Both the position numbers and the translations under genes were made by a program. From the NCBI GenBank assembly GCA_965247475.1, contig OZ252016.1:930001-994000 (forward strand): DNA of 64,000 nt, written 5' to 3'. This DNA is from G965247475 sp965247475 (GTDB taxonomy: Bacteria; Chloroflexota; UBA11872). The number at the start of each line of letters is the position of its first letter. The first letter of the stretch is position 1. The notes under the pieces are model-generated. The model was not told where the DNA came from. It ran no database searches and saw nothing but the letters and a program-made list of their open reading frames with translations. Positions 36,752 through 44,356 of this stretch are shown piece by piece.

Positions 36752-37512
36752 GTGAACGCATCTGCGGGCTTCCCGGTGCTGGATGGCAAGGTCGCGCTCG
36801 TGTCCGGATCGTCCCGTGGCCTTGGTCGAGTAATCGCCCGGCGGCTCGCGTCCGCCGGGGCCGATGTCGCCATCCACTATCGGCAATCGCGTGAACTGGC
36901 CGAGTCGCTGGCGACCGAGCTCGAATCCGGCGGCACACGCACGGTCGTGGTTCGGGCGGACGTGCGCCGTGCGGATCAGCTCCCCGGCCTCGTGGGGAAG
37001 GTGCGGGATTCGCTCGGCCCATCGACGTGCTCGTGCACAACGCGCGCGAGTACGACGACCGGCCGTTGCTCGGGTTGACGGACGAGCGCTGGCGCGAGGT
37101 GATCGATGCGAGCATCACGGCGCTGCTCGTGCTCGTGCGGGAAGTCGCGCCCGACATGCGGCGGCGCGGGTGGGGTCGCATCATTTCGATCGCCGCCAAC
37201 AGCGCGCATGTCCGGGATCCGTCCGCGCACGGCGTGTCGAAGGCCGCGCTCGTCCATCTGTCCCAATCGCTGGCCATCGAGCTGGCGCCGGATATCGCCG
37301 TCAACACGGTGTCTCCGGGCGTGATTGACAGCCACGAGCTGGACGACGCCGCGCGGGCAAAGGTGATCGCGCGCACGCCGCGACGGCGGCTGGTGACCCG
37401 CGAAGAGGTCGCCGATGTAGTGGCGGCTATGTGCGGCCCGGCGTACGAGGCGCTGACCGGACAGGACATCCGGCTCGATGGCGGCGATGCCATTCCGCGC
37501 TTCGTTCGGTAG
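36752..37512 (+). pseudogene. SDR oxidoreductase interrupted by a -1 frameshift
   Basis: Two overlapping frames make one SDR. The first (GTG 36752 on) reads LDGKVALVSGSSRGLGRVIA and ends its sensible part at VRDSLGP near 37020. The second continues with IDVLVHNAREYDDRPL, IISIAANSAHVRD, HGVSKAALVHL and TGQDIRLDGGDAIP and stops at 37512. The total length is one base short of a multiple of three, and adding one base in the GGCCC run at about 37016-37020 restores the frame. It could be a sequencing or assembly deletion or a recent inactivation. The active-site Tyr of YxxxK is replaced (HGVSK), so even the repaired protein may lack normal activity. Confidence 0.8.
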
Positions 37513-37524
37513 TTACGCCCGGTC

Positions 37525-37556
37525 CGTCACCCCGGCGTACGCTGGGGTCCAGGGGG
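37525..37556. repeat. REP-like 'ACCCCGGCG..CGCTGGGGT CCAGGGGG' palindrome
   Basis: A 9-bp stem (one G:T pair) with a TA loop, followed by TCCAGGGGG, lies between convergent genes 12 bp after the SDR stop. It shares its design with the repeat at 55952 (NNCCGGCG-nn-CGCCGGNN followed by TCCAGGG). It may also serve as a bidirectional transcription end. Confidence 0.6.
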
Positions 37557-37587
37557 CTAGGCGGTTGACACCGACTCCGGCGGCTAG

Positions 37588-38910
37588 CTACTCCGCTGAA
37601 CCCATCGCTCCCGCGTCTTCGGGTCGCAGTGCCCAGAGTTCCCGCGCCCAGACAAAGACGGCCAGCCCAACAATGAGCGTGAGGCCGCCGCCGAGGAGCA
37701 CCGCGACCGGAGTGCCGAGCAGCTGCGCCACGGCCGACAGCGGCAGCAAGCCGAGCGGCGAGAGCCCGAACGTCATCATCCGCAGCGACGTCACCCGCCC
37801 GCGAAGCTCATCCGGCACCAGGAGCTGCACGGTCATCTGGTTCGTAGCCATGTACACCGCCTGGGAGAACCCGACGAGCGCGAGCACCGAGCCGGCCGCC
37901 ACCACCGAGCGGGTGAAGCTGAGCGCGATCAACAGCAGGCCGTTGGTGAGGATCGCGCTGAACAACACCTTGCCTTTGTGCGGGAACCTGGAAAAGGTCA
38001 CGACGAGCATCGAGCCGATGAGCGCACCGACGCCCATAGATCCGAGCAGCACGCCCAAGGTCTCCGGCCCCGCGCTCAGATCCTGCTTGACGAACGCCGG
38101 CAAGAGCAGGGCGATCGGCATGCCGAACAAGGACGGGCCGAGCGCGAGCAACATCAGCGCCAGCATTGGCCGGGTGCGCAAGACGTACCCAAATCCCTCG
38201 CGCAGATCGACGAGCGTTGACCGATGCGCTCGCCGGCGCGTGGGCGGCGGGCGGATTCGCCAGACATTGACCACGCTCCAAACGTAGCCGGCCACCTGGG
38301 CGAAGTACGTGCCCGCGATGCCGATCACCCCAATCAGGACTCCTGCCACGGACGGCCCGATCACCCGCGCCGCGTTCACGGTGGTGCTGTTCAGAGCGAC
38401 GGCATTGCTGAGGTCACGTCGTGGGACAAGATTTGCCACCAGCGCGTGGCGGGCCGGCATGTTGACCGCGAAGCTGGTGCCCAAAATCAGGGACGCCGCC
38501 ACCAGATGCAGGATGTGGATTCGATCGATCAGGACCAGGATCGCGATGGCGAGGGCGGCGGACCCCATGATGGTCTGCGCGGCGAGCAGGATCTTGCGCC
38601 GATCGAGCCGGTCGGCCATCACCCCGCCGAGCGGCGAGAGCAGCAGCATCGGGATCGAGCGGAAGAAGCCCAGCAGGCCCAAGGCGAAGGGCGAATCGGT
38701 GAGCTGCAGGATCAGCCAGCCCTGCGCGACGGATTGCATCCAGAACGCGATCTGACTGCCGAGGTTCCCCCGCCACAGCCGCGCGTATTCCACGTGCGCG
38801 AGCGCCGGCGCCATGTGGTTCCACACCCGCTGCCGCCGGGTAATGCGCTCCGCTGACGGCTCGGCCGCGTGCTCGGATGAAGAGTCGCCGGCCCGGGCGT
38901 CCTTCGACAT
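37588..38910 (-). CDS. MFS transporter (DHA3/EntS-like exporter)
   Basis: A 440-residue transporter with about 12 membrane segments. The N-terminal cytoplasmic tail (about 1-45) is polar. The loop after TM2 reads GGVMADRLDRRKILLAAQ, the MFS 'G-x-x-x-D-R-x-x-R-r' motif A. The central loop (RRRAHRSTLVDLREGFGYVL) and the C-terminal half (LVPDELRGRVTSLRMMTFGL) are typical of the MFS_3/EntS group that exports siderophores or drugs. The substrate is unknown. It is monocistronic and convergent with the broken SDR. Confidence 0.9.
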   Translation of the reverse strand: MSKDARAGDSSSEHAAEPSAERITRRQRVWNHMAPALAHVEYARLWRGNLGSQIAFWMQSVAQGWLILQLTDSPFALGLLGFFRSIPMLLLSPLGGVMADRLDRRKILLAAQTIMGSAALAIAILVLIDRIHILHLVAASLILGTSFAVNMPARHALVANLVPRRDLSNAVALNSTTVNAARVIGPSVAGVLIGVIGIAGTYFAQVAGYVWSVVNVWRIRPPPTRRRAHRSTLVDLREGFGYVLRTRPMLALMLLALGPSLFGMPIALLLPAFVKQDLSAGPETLGVLLGSMGVGALIGSMLVVTFSRFPHKGKVLFSAILTNGLLLIALSFTRSVVAAGSVLALVGFSQAVYMATNQMTVQLLVPDELRGRVTSLRMMTFGLSPLGLLPLSAVAQLLGTPVAVLLGGGLTLIVGLAVFVWARELWALRPEDAGAMGSAE

Positions 38911-39288
38911 CAGCCGCGCCGACGTGGCAGGCGTCGGACGGGCAGTGGGCGCCGGTGGAGTCTCAGGTGACCGCGATCGTTGGCGGCATGTCGCGAATCA
39001 TCGCATCGCCGATCTCTTTGAGCTGGAGAACGATGTCAGGCTGCCTGGATTGTGACGGCGCCGGTTCAGTCGGGCGAGCCCCGTGGGGCCGATCGGCCTG
39101 ACGCGGCAAAGGCCGCGTGGAAGACAGACTCGCCCGAACCAGCCCTAGCCGCAGGTAGAGCTGCCAAACCGAGTATGCATTGCAATCACTGGCTGGTTCA
39201 CAACTGGAGCCAGGTCGACCATGTCTCGACTCGCGCCACCCTTCACGAAAGGTCTATGTGGCGTGACGGAGGACGTCTTCTGTGGGCA
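38911..39288. other. Gap with a possible decayed gene end on the minus strand
   Basis: No intact gene is seen. On the minus strand a frame ending at TGA 38963-38965 reads DIVLQLKEIGDAMIRDMPPT, then IAVT, with good codon bias, but it has no ATG start and loses quality after about 60 codons upstream. It may be the tail of a lost gene. The rest of the gap leads into the transposase relic at 39289. Confidence 0.3.
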
Positions 39289-39413
39289 ATGGAGAGCGTC
39301 GACCCGCAGGAGCTGCTTCGCAAAAGCGTGCGGCGGACGCAGACCTGGACTTCCGGCGCGATGCGGTAGCGGTGCTCGTCGGGGCGCTGATGGACGCCGA
39401 GAGGTACGCATAG
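39289..39413 (+). pseudogene. N-terminal relic of an IS256-family transposase
   Basis: From ATG 39289 one frame reads MESVDPQELLRKSV. After a one-base shift near the AAAAG run, the next frame reads AADADLDFRRDAVAVLVGAL, then MDAERYA and TAG at 39411. Together they match the usual start of IS256 (mutator) transposases: 'p.eLLRKav..aD.DFLReaV.vL...LMeaEv'. The rest of the transposase and the DDE core are absent. This is a short dead fragment lying just before the toxin-antitoxin promoter. Confidence 0.6.
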
Positions 39414-39424
39414 ATCGGAGCTGT

Positions 39425-39449
39425 TATACTCGTGGATGGAGGTAGTACC
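39425..39449 (+). promoter_or_regulatory. -10 box, ribosome-binding site and small palindrome of the toxin-antitoxin operon
   Basis: TATACT (39425-39430) is the best -10-like box of the region; no clear -35 is seen. GGAGG (39438-39442) is 7 nt before the antitoxin ATG. GGTAGTACC (39441-39449) is a 9-bp palindrome between the two and would be a suitable autoregulatory operator for an AbrB-type protein. Confidence 0.4.
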
Positions 39450-39722
39450 ATGGCCAATGTGGTAGGACTGAAGGGCCAAGTCGTGATCGCGAAAGAGATC
39501 CGCGACAGGCTTGGGATCGGCCCAGGTTGGGTCGCAATTCAACGCGCGGTGGATGACCACGTGGAGATGGTCTTCCTACCTCCCGAGCACCGCGAGTCGC
39601 TGAAGGGCAGCCTCGCCCCCCATATCAAAGCCAGCCTATCTCCCGAGGAGTGGAGGTGGGCGCGGGAGCGCGGCTGGCACGATGCCGCAACCCGGGAACG
39701 CGAGGCGCCAAGACCCCGGTGA
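39450..39722 (+). CDS. AbrB/MazE-type antitoxin
   Basis: A 90-residue protein from ATG 39450, with GGAGG 7 nt upstream. Residues 1-45 form a SpoVT/AbrB swapped-hairpin DNA-binding domain: VVGLKGQVVIAKEIRDRLGI then GPGW and VEMVFLP. The C-terminal half is charged and helical (SLSPEEWRWARERGW) and would wrap the toxin. It overlaps the PIN-domain gene by 4 bp (GTGA), the classic antitoxin-first order. It should neutralise the toxin and repress the operon. Confidence 0.85.
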   Translation: MANVVGLKGQVVIAKEIRDRLGIGPGWVAIQRAVDDHVEMVFLPPEHRESLKGSLAPHIKASLSPEEWRWARERGWHDAATREREAPRPR

Positions 39723-40135
39723 GCGATCTGCTCGATAGCTCGATGCTCGTGCGCTATCTCACCGGAGACCCGCCCGGCCTCGCGGATGTGAGCGCGCAGG
39801 TGATTGACGGTGACCGTGCGCTCCTGGTCACCGATGTCGTGATCGTCGAGACGGCGTACATCCTGCACTCCGCATACGAGGTGCCGAGAGCAGCCGTCGT
39901 CGACGGTCTCATTGCGCTGCTCCGCAAGGCGAACATCGACACCTTCCGGCTCGACAAGGATCTCGTGCTCCAGGCGCTGCTGTTCTGCCGTCCATCGGAC
40001 CGGGTCTCGTTCGCCGATGCGCTCGTCTGGGCGGCTGCGCGGTCGCAGGCAGGCGCGGCCGTCTACTCCTTCGATGCGCGGTTCCCTGACGAGGGCCTCA
40101 CGGTCCTGCGATCGGCTCGCAGCGATTCGTCGTAG
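39719..40135 (+). CDS. PIN-domain toxin (VapC-like ribonuclease)
   Basis: A 138-residue PIN protein starting at GTG 39719, which overlaps the antitoxin TGA. The four acidic metal ligands are in place: D6 (LLDSSMLVRYL), E44 (VIVETAYIL), D100 (FADALVWAAA) and D119 (YSFDARF). It would cleave RNA, in known VapC toxins often tRNA or rRNA, when released from the antitoxin. The longer upstream frame to 39650 lies inside the antitoxin gene and is not used. The pair sits next to an IS256 relic, consistent with mobility. Confidence 0.87.
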   Translation: MSDLLDSSMLVRYLTGDPPGLADVSAQVIDGDRALLVTDVVIVETAYILHSAYEVPRAAVVDGLIALLRKANIDTFRLDKDLVLQALLFCRPSDRVSFADALVWAAARSQAGAAVYSFDARFPDEGLTVLRSARSDSS

Positions 40136-40325
40136 CCCGTTCGCATCTGCATCGGTCCGCCAAATCCGGTGGCCGCATGCGCATAGCCGGGGTCAATGTG
40201 AGGTCGCTCCGGAATCCGGAGGGTGACAGGGCCGTTCGGGTTGGTGGGCAGCGGAGACGTCGACCAGAGCCTGAAGCGCTGACCGTTGCCCAGGCCGAGA
40301 CGGATACGGGCCTTAACGGACCTGG

Positions 40326-41177
40326 CTACGGGGCCTGCAGGATCACGTTCTCCGCGTTGACCGACCACGTCTCGTGGTAGACGTGCGGCCGTGGGCGCTG
40401 TTGTCGCAGCGGTTCCGGCGGCTGGTTCCTTTCGTCCCACAGCTCCAGGCGGTCACGGCCCCGCACCTCGTGGAACCAGACCTTCTCATCCTCGGCCGGC
40501 TCGATTTCGCGCCGCAGGATGAACTCCGCGTAGTCGAAGCTGCTGAACGCGACCTCCGCCAGGAACACGCGATCAACGCCATGCCCGTCCCAAGTTGCCA
40601 GGTCGGGCAGGATCACGGGACCGCAGCAGATCTGGAACTTGTCCGCGTCCGGATGGAGGTTTATCAGACGGATCGGGAACTCGATCCGGACATCGAGGCC
40701 GGTCCGGTCGTCACGGAACGACGTCTGACCGTTGATGATCGCGCCCGCCTGCGCGGCGGCGTTGACGGCTCGGCCATCGAGTATCCGACCGGCGTTGGCC
40801 AGCGTGCCCGGACGGAACTCCAAGTCTGAGAATCGCTCGTTCCAGGGCGTGCGGCCGCCCGGCTCCGAGACGTCGGATGGGAAACGGGCAATGGGCACGC
40901 TATGGTCGCGGCTGAAGACTTCGCACCATTCACCGCTGGGCAGCATGAAGAACTGGTCGGTCGCAATCGTCAACTCGGTGCGGCACCGATGGATCAGGAA
41001 GTGCCTGACCCGGACGTCGTTGGACGGGTCGACCACGTCCATCGTCGCCTCTACCTGCATCCGAACGCGGTAGATGTCGCCTAGCTGACCCACGAAGCCC
41101 CCGTGCCATTTGTAGTAGGGGTGCCTCTGGCGATGAGATCTCGTCCAGGTGAGGAATGAACGGGTGAAGTCGAGCAT
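40326..41177 (-). CDS. Hypothetical protein, unknown family
   Basis: A 283-residue soluble protein that I do not recognise. It is rich in aromatic, His and Arg residues (FLTWTRSHRQRHPYYKWHGG at the N-terminus; HDRCRTELT-like strands; VFLAEVAFSSFDYAEFILRR; HVYHETWSVNAENVIL at the end) and appears beta-rich with no signal peptide or membrane segment. No catalytic motif is evident. It stands alone between the toxin gene and a VOC gene on the minus strand, in a stretch with other accessory genes, so horizontal origin is plausible. Confidence 0.6.
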   Translation of the reverse strand: MLDFTRSFLTWTRSHRQRHPYYKWHGGFVGQLGDIYRVRMQVEATMDVVDPSNDVRVRHFLIHRCRTELTIATDQFFMLPSGEWCEVFSRDHSVPIARFPSDVSEPGGRTPWNERFSDLEFRPGTLANAGRILDGRAVNAAAQAGAIINGQTSFRDDRTGLDVRIEFPIRLINLHPDADKFQICCGPVILPDLATWDGHGVDRVFLAEVAFSSFDYAEFILRREIEPAEDEKVWFHEVRGRDRLELWDERNQPPEPLRQQRPRPHVYHETWSVNAENVILQAP

Positions 41178-41373
41178 GGATGAGGCCCCCGGCTATTCGC
41201 GCGGTCCGAATATCGGGATGGTGCCGCGTGTCCGCCGGCGCCGCCACTTGTTGTCAAACTGCGGACGGGCATGCGGTGCATGGCGCGCGCGGCGCCGGCG
41301 CCGGACACGGTGATAGAGCCGCGAGAGCGCGCCAGGGGGCGGGCCTACGCTATGTTCGACCGATGCTAGAGAT

Positions 41374-41793
41374 CTACGTCTGCTGGTCGTAGTTGAACTG
41401 CCAATTGACGCCAAACTTGTCGGTGCAGGAGCCGAAGTATGCTCCCCAAAACATGTCGCCAAGAGGCATCGTTACGGCACCGCCATCTGAAATCTTGGCG
41501 AAGAGTTCATCGGTCTCCTCTCTGCTGTGCGAAGCGTAGGAGATCGAGAAACTGTTGCCCATGTTCGCGGCAGGACCGAACGTGGATGGCGTGTCACTGC
41601 CCATCAGCACGCTCGATCCGATGGAATACGAAACATGCATGATCTTGTCGCGCTCGTCGTCAGGGATCTGCATGTCGGGAGGTCCGTCTCCGAAGGTCTG
41701 CAAGACATCGAACTCGCCCCCGAATACCGACCGGTAAAACTCGAACACCTCGCGGCAGTTTCCGTTGAAAGTAAGATAGATGCTTAGTGTCAT
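41374..41793 (-). CDS. PhnB-like VOC protein
   Basis: A 139-residue PhnB/YjdN-type VOC protein. It begins MTLSIYLTFNGNCREVFEFY and has the family's 'R.VFGGEFDVLQTFGD', IMHVSYSIGSSVLMGSD, 'SISYASHSREETDELFAKIS' and the ending MFWGAYFGSCTDKFGVNWQF. The function of PhnB-like proteins is not settled; some resemble demethylmenaquinone-type methyltransferases only in annotation. The moderate GC content and unusual codon mix compared with neighbours suggest acquisition. Monocistronic. Confidence 0.85.
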   Translation of the reverse strand: MTLSIYLTFNGNCREVFEFYRSVFGGEFDVLQTFGDGPPDMQIPDDERDKIMHVSYSIGSSVLMGSDTPSTFGPAANMGNSFSISYASHSREETDELFAKISDGGAVTMPLGDMFWGAYFGSCTDKFGVNWQFNYDQQT

Positions 41794-42293
41794 CCGTGAC
41801 TCCTCGTCTCGCTCGTGACCTGAAACCGTAGCGCCTCGTGTGAGTAGATCGTTTCGCGCCCCTATGCTGAATGTAAACGCTGCGATAGCGCTCCTGGATC
41901 ACGCCGCTGTCCTGGACGCATCCGGTGGCATGAGCGCCGCCCATGCCGCGCCTATCCCTACCTGCACCGAAGAATCGCCGAAGCTGCCGGACGGCCCTTG
42001 GAGACCCCAGTGCCCGCGGCGGCGCATTCCCTAGAAACGCCTGGGAAGTATAGGCGAGCCCCCGGTATCCGTCGTTGGCAGGTCGCAGCTCGGACGTATG
42101 CGGCGGAGCATGTCCTTCAGATTGTGAGGCGTCGAACGACGCCCTACAGCTCGAGCTGGCAGCGCGAAACACGGCCATCCCGCCGCGCCGCGGCGTAGGC
42201 CAACCGCGTCCGCGTGAGCTAGCTCTGGGACGGCCTTACGGGCGTCTTGGCCGTTCCGGCGGAGGCTGCACCCGGGCTTCACGACCGGCGGGG
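41794..42293. other. 500-bp gap, no gene supported
   Basis: Between the PhnB-like gene and the GH10-like gene, both on the minus strand, I find only short frames with poor codon bias on either strand. It should carry the PhnB-like gene's promoter on its left side. No repeat, RNA gene or transposase fragment is recognised. Confidence 0.4.
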
Positions 42294-43886
42294 TTAGCCG
42301 GCAGGCTCCGCACGATAGCTGACCAACACCTCGACGCTGGTGAGCGCGAGCGGGCAGTCAACGTGGGGGTTCCGGGCGATCACGCTGACGCTTAGCCGGT
42401 TCCAGCCCTGCTGCAACAGGGGCGGCGAAACGTCGAATTCCAGCCAGGCGTCGTTGTAGAGCAGACGCGTCCGGGCCAGGGACGGGTCGAGCGCGTTGCC
42501 GTTCAGGTCGAACCGAAGCTCGTCGAGCACGGTGAGATGCTCGACGAGCAGGCGCAGCGTGGCCGTATTGAGAGCCCCGTCGCTCGCGGCCGAGACCAGA
42601 TCATCGGCGATATCGATCGAGACTTCCGCCTCGTCGCCGGGCCGCTCGAGCGTTGCCGGAAGAGGTCCTTCGGCCCACTCTCGGTGATCCACCAGGTAGT
42701 GCTTGTCCTTGCGAGCGATCAGGTCCGGGTCGGCGATCTCCTTCCAGGGCTGGCGGTCGTGGTGCAGGTCGCGGGCGAATGCGATCAGGTGGTTGTTGAA
42801 CAGGTAGATGCCGTCCGCGCCGGCCCGCCAGTGGGCCGCGGCCGTGGCTCGGCACATCTCCGTGGAGTAGTAGTCGCGCTCGTTCCATAGCAGCCGGGCC
42901 GAGGGCGGCCGGGGCTGCATGAACAGCCCGAGGTTCTGCGCGATGACCTGCGTACCGGTGCCCCGCGCCGCTTCCACGTACTCCTCGACGGGCAGACGGT
43001 GCTTGTTCCCCAATGTGTGGCCGACGATCAGGATGTCGAGCAGGCCCTCGGCCAGCCACGCTCGAACATCTATTCCGACGGACAGGGCTTGATCCAGCGA
43101 GCCCGGGATCCGCACGGAGAATTGGACCGGTCGGCCGGTCTGCCGGCGCTTGCCGTCAACCGCGGCCCTGACCGCTCGCATCAAGTCGGTCAACAGCGGC
43201 GAGCCCGCATGCTCTTGGCCCTCGGGGAACAGCGTCGGATACCGGCAGAAGTCCCAGTCGAGGCCATCCAGGTCGTAGTTGGCGATTGCCTCCCCGGCCA
43301 GGGCCAGCTTGTAGTCCCGAACCTCAGGGACGGCGAAGTTGTAGGACGTGCGGGCCCGAGCTTCACGCCCGTCGAGGCGGGGATCCTCGGCGCGCCGGTC
43401 ACCCACTCGCCCGAGAATCCAGTCGCGGTGCGCGCGCTTCAGGGGCGACATCAGCGGGTCGTCCAGGCCGCCCTCGAGCCTGGCGTCGTGAGCGTCGTTC
43501 ACGCGCATCGACAGGAACACCTCGAGCCCGGCCCGATGCCCGTGCTCGATCACCACGGCGGCGGGATCGGCCCCCGCGTCGCTCATTTGCCTGGTGCTTT
43601 CGTAGATGCGCCAGTTCGAGGCCGTCGAGAATTGCGTCGCGCCCTGTCCCCACCGTGGACCCACGGCGGTGTCGTGGGAGTACTGGTCGGATAGGCGATG
43701 CGAAGGCGTACCGAGGTAGGGGTCGGTGCCAAGCTGCCAGTAGAAGGTGTCGATCTGCGTGTCTCTGAGGGGGCCGATCGCCAGGCGCGCAAGCCCCTCT
43801 GCTCCGATCGGCGCTTCCACCGTCGGCCCGACTAGCGTTCCTCCGTCGTTGCAGAGGATCAGCCGGTGTGCCTTACCGCTCGCCAT
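42294..43886 (-). CDS. GH10-like (GHL10) glycoside hydrolase family protein
   Basis: A 530-residue protein with a TIM-barrel-like N-terminal two-thirds: IDTFYWQLGTDPYLG (46-60), GLEVFLSMRVNDAHD (120-134), LDGLDWDFCRYPTLFPEGQE (206-225, acidic residues at the barrel end), VQFSVRIPGS, VIAQNLGLFMQP and DGIYLFNNHLIAF. The C-terminal 130 residues are beta-rich, like an accessory sandwich domain. There is no signal peptide, so it may act inside the cell. The layout matches uncharacterised 'family 10-like' hydrolases; the sugar substrate is unknown. It is divergent from the giant RCC1 gene. Confidence 0.72.
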   Translation of the reverse strand: MASGKAHRLILCNDGGTLVGPTVEAPIGAEGLARLAIGPLRDTQIDTFYWQLGTDPYLGTPSHRLSDQYSHDTAVGPRWGQGATQFSTASNWRIYESTRQMSDAGADPAAVVIEHGHRAGLEVFLSMRVNDAHDARLEGGLDDPLMSPLKRAHRDWILGRVGDRRAEDPRLDGREARARTSYNFAVPEVRDYKLALAGEAIANYDLDGLDWDFCRYPTLFPEGQEHAGSPLLTDLMRAVRAAVDGKRRQTGRPVQFSVRIPGSLDQALSVGIDVRAWLAEGLLDILIVGHTLGNKHRLPVEEYVEAARGTGTQVIAQNLGLFMQPRPPSARLLWNERDYYSTEMCRATAAAHWRAGADGIYLFNNHLIAFARDLHHDRQPWKEIADPDLIARKDKHYLVDHREWAEGPLPATLERPGDEAEVSIDIADDLVSAASDGALNTATLRLLVEHLTVLDELRFDLNGNALDPSLARTRLLYNDAWLEFDVSPPLLQQGWNRLSVSVIARNPHVDCPLALTSVEVLVSYRAEPAG

Positions 43887-44356
43887 GCGCTCCCGCTCCT
43901 TTCCGCCGGCCTGCGCGAGACCCGACGGCCGGGCGCCACTTCACCAACGGCCAGTTCGACCTCATGGCGGTCGGCCAGTTGCTTCCGGAGCACGACACTG
44001 GCGGCCTCGCTCGCCGGCTGAGCGAAGTTCGGCTCCACACCGGATGTCCCGACTCCGCGAAGCAACCAGAGTCGCACGGCGCCCGCATGAGGCGGCCCGC
44101 ACGCTGGACGGATGGCGGATGCACCGTGATCCATGAGCCGCTCCGACTCCCCCGACTTCCCCGAGCCGGCTGCTGGAAGAGAAGGGTATCGATGTCCGGG
44201 TGAGCATCGACCTGGCGGCGGGTCGAGTTGCTGCGAGGCATTGGAGACGGCTCGACGTTGGACGGGTCATCACGCCCGAGGGGTCTGCGGGATGAGGGAA
44301 CGAATGGCGCCTTGCATGCGTAGTATTCACGAACGGAGTAACGCGTCCCAGAGCGC
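43887..44356. other. 470-bp divergent gap with a possible gene fragment
   Basis: This gap should hold promoters for the GH10-like gene and the RCC1 gene; TAGTAT at 44321-44326, 30 bp before the RCC1 start, is a -10 candidate. On the plus strand, 44165-44295 contains a frame reading LLEEKGIDVRVSIDLAAGRV and ending TGA, faintly like a NYN/PIN-type nuclease fragment. It has no start and cannot be a working gene. Confidence 0.3.
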
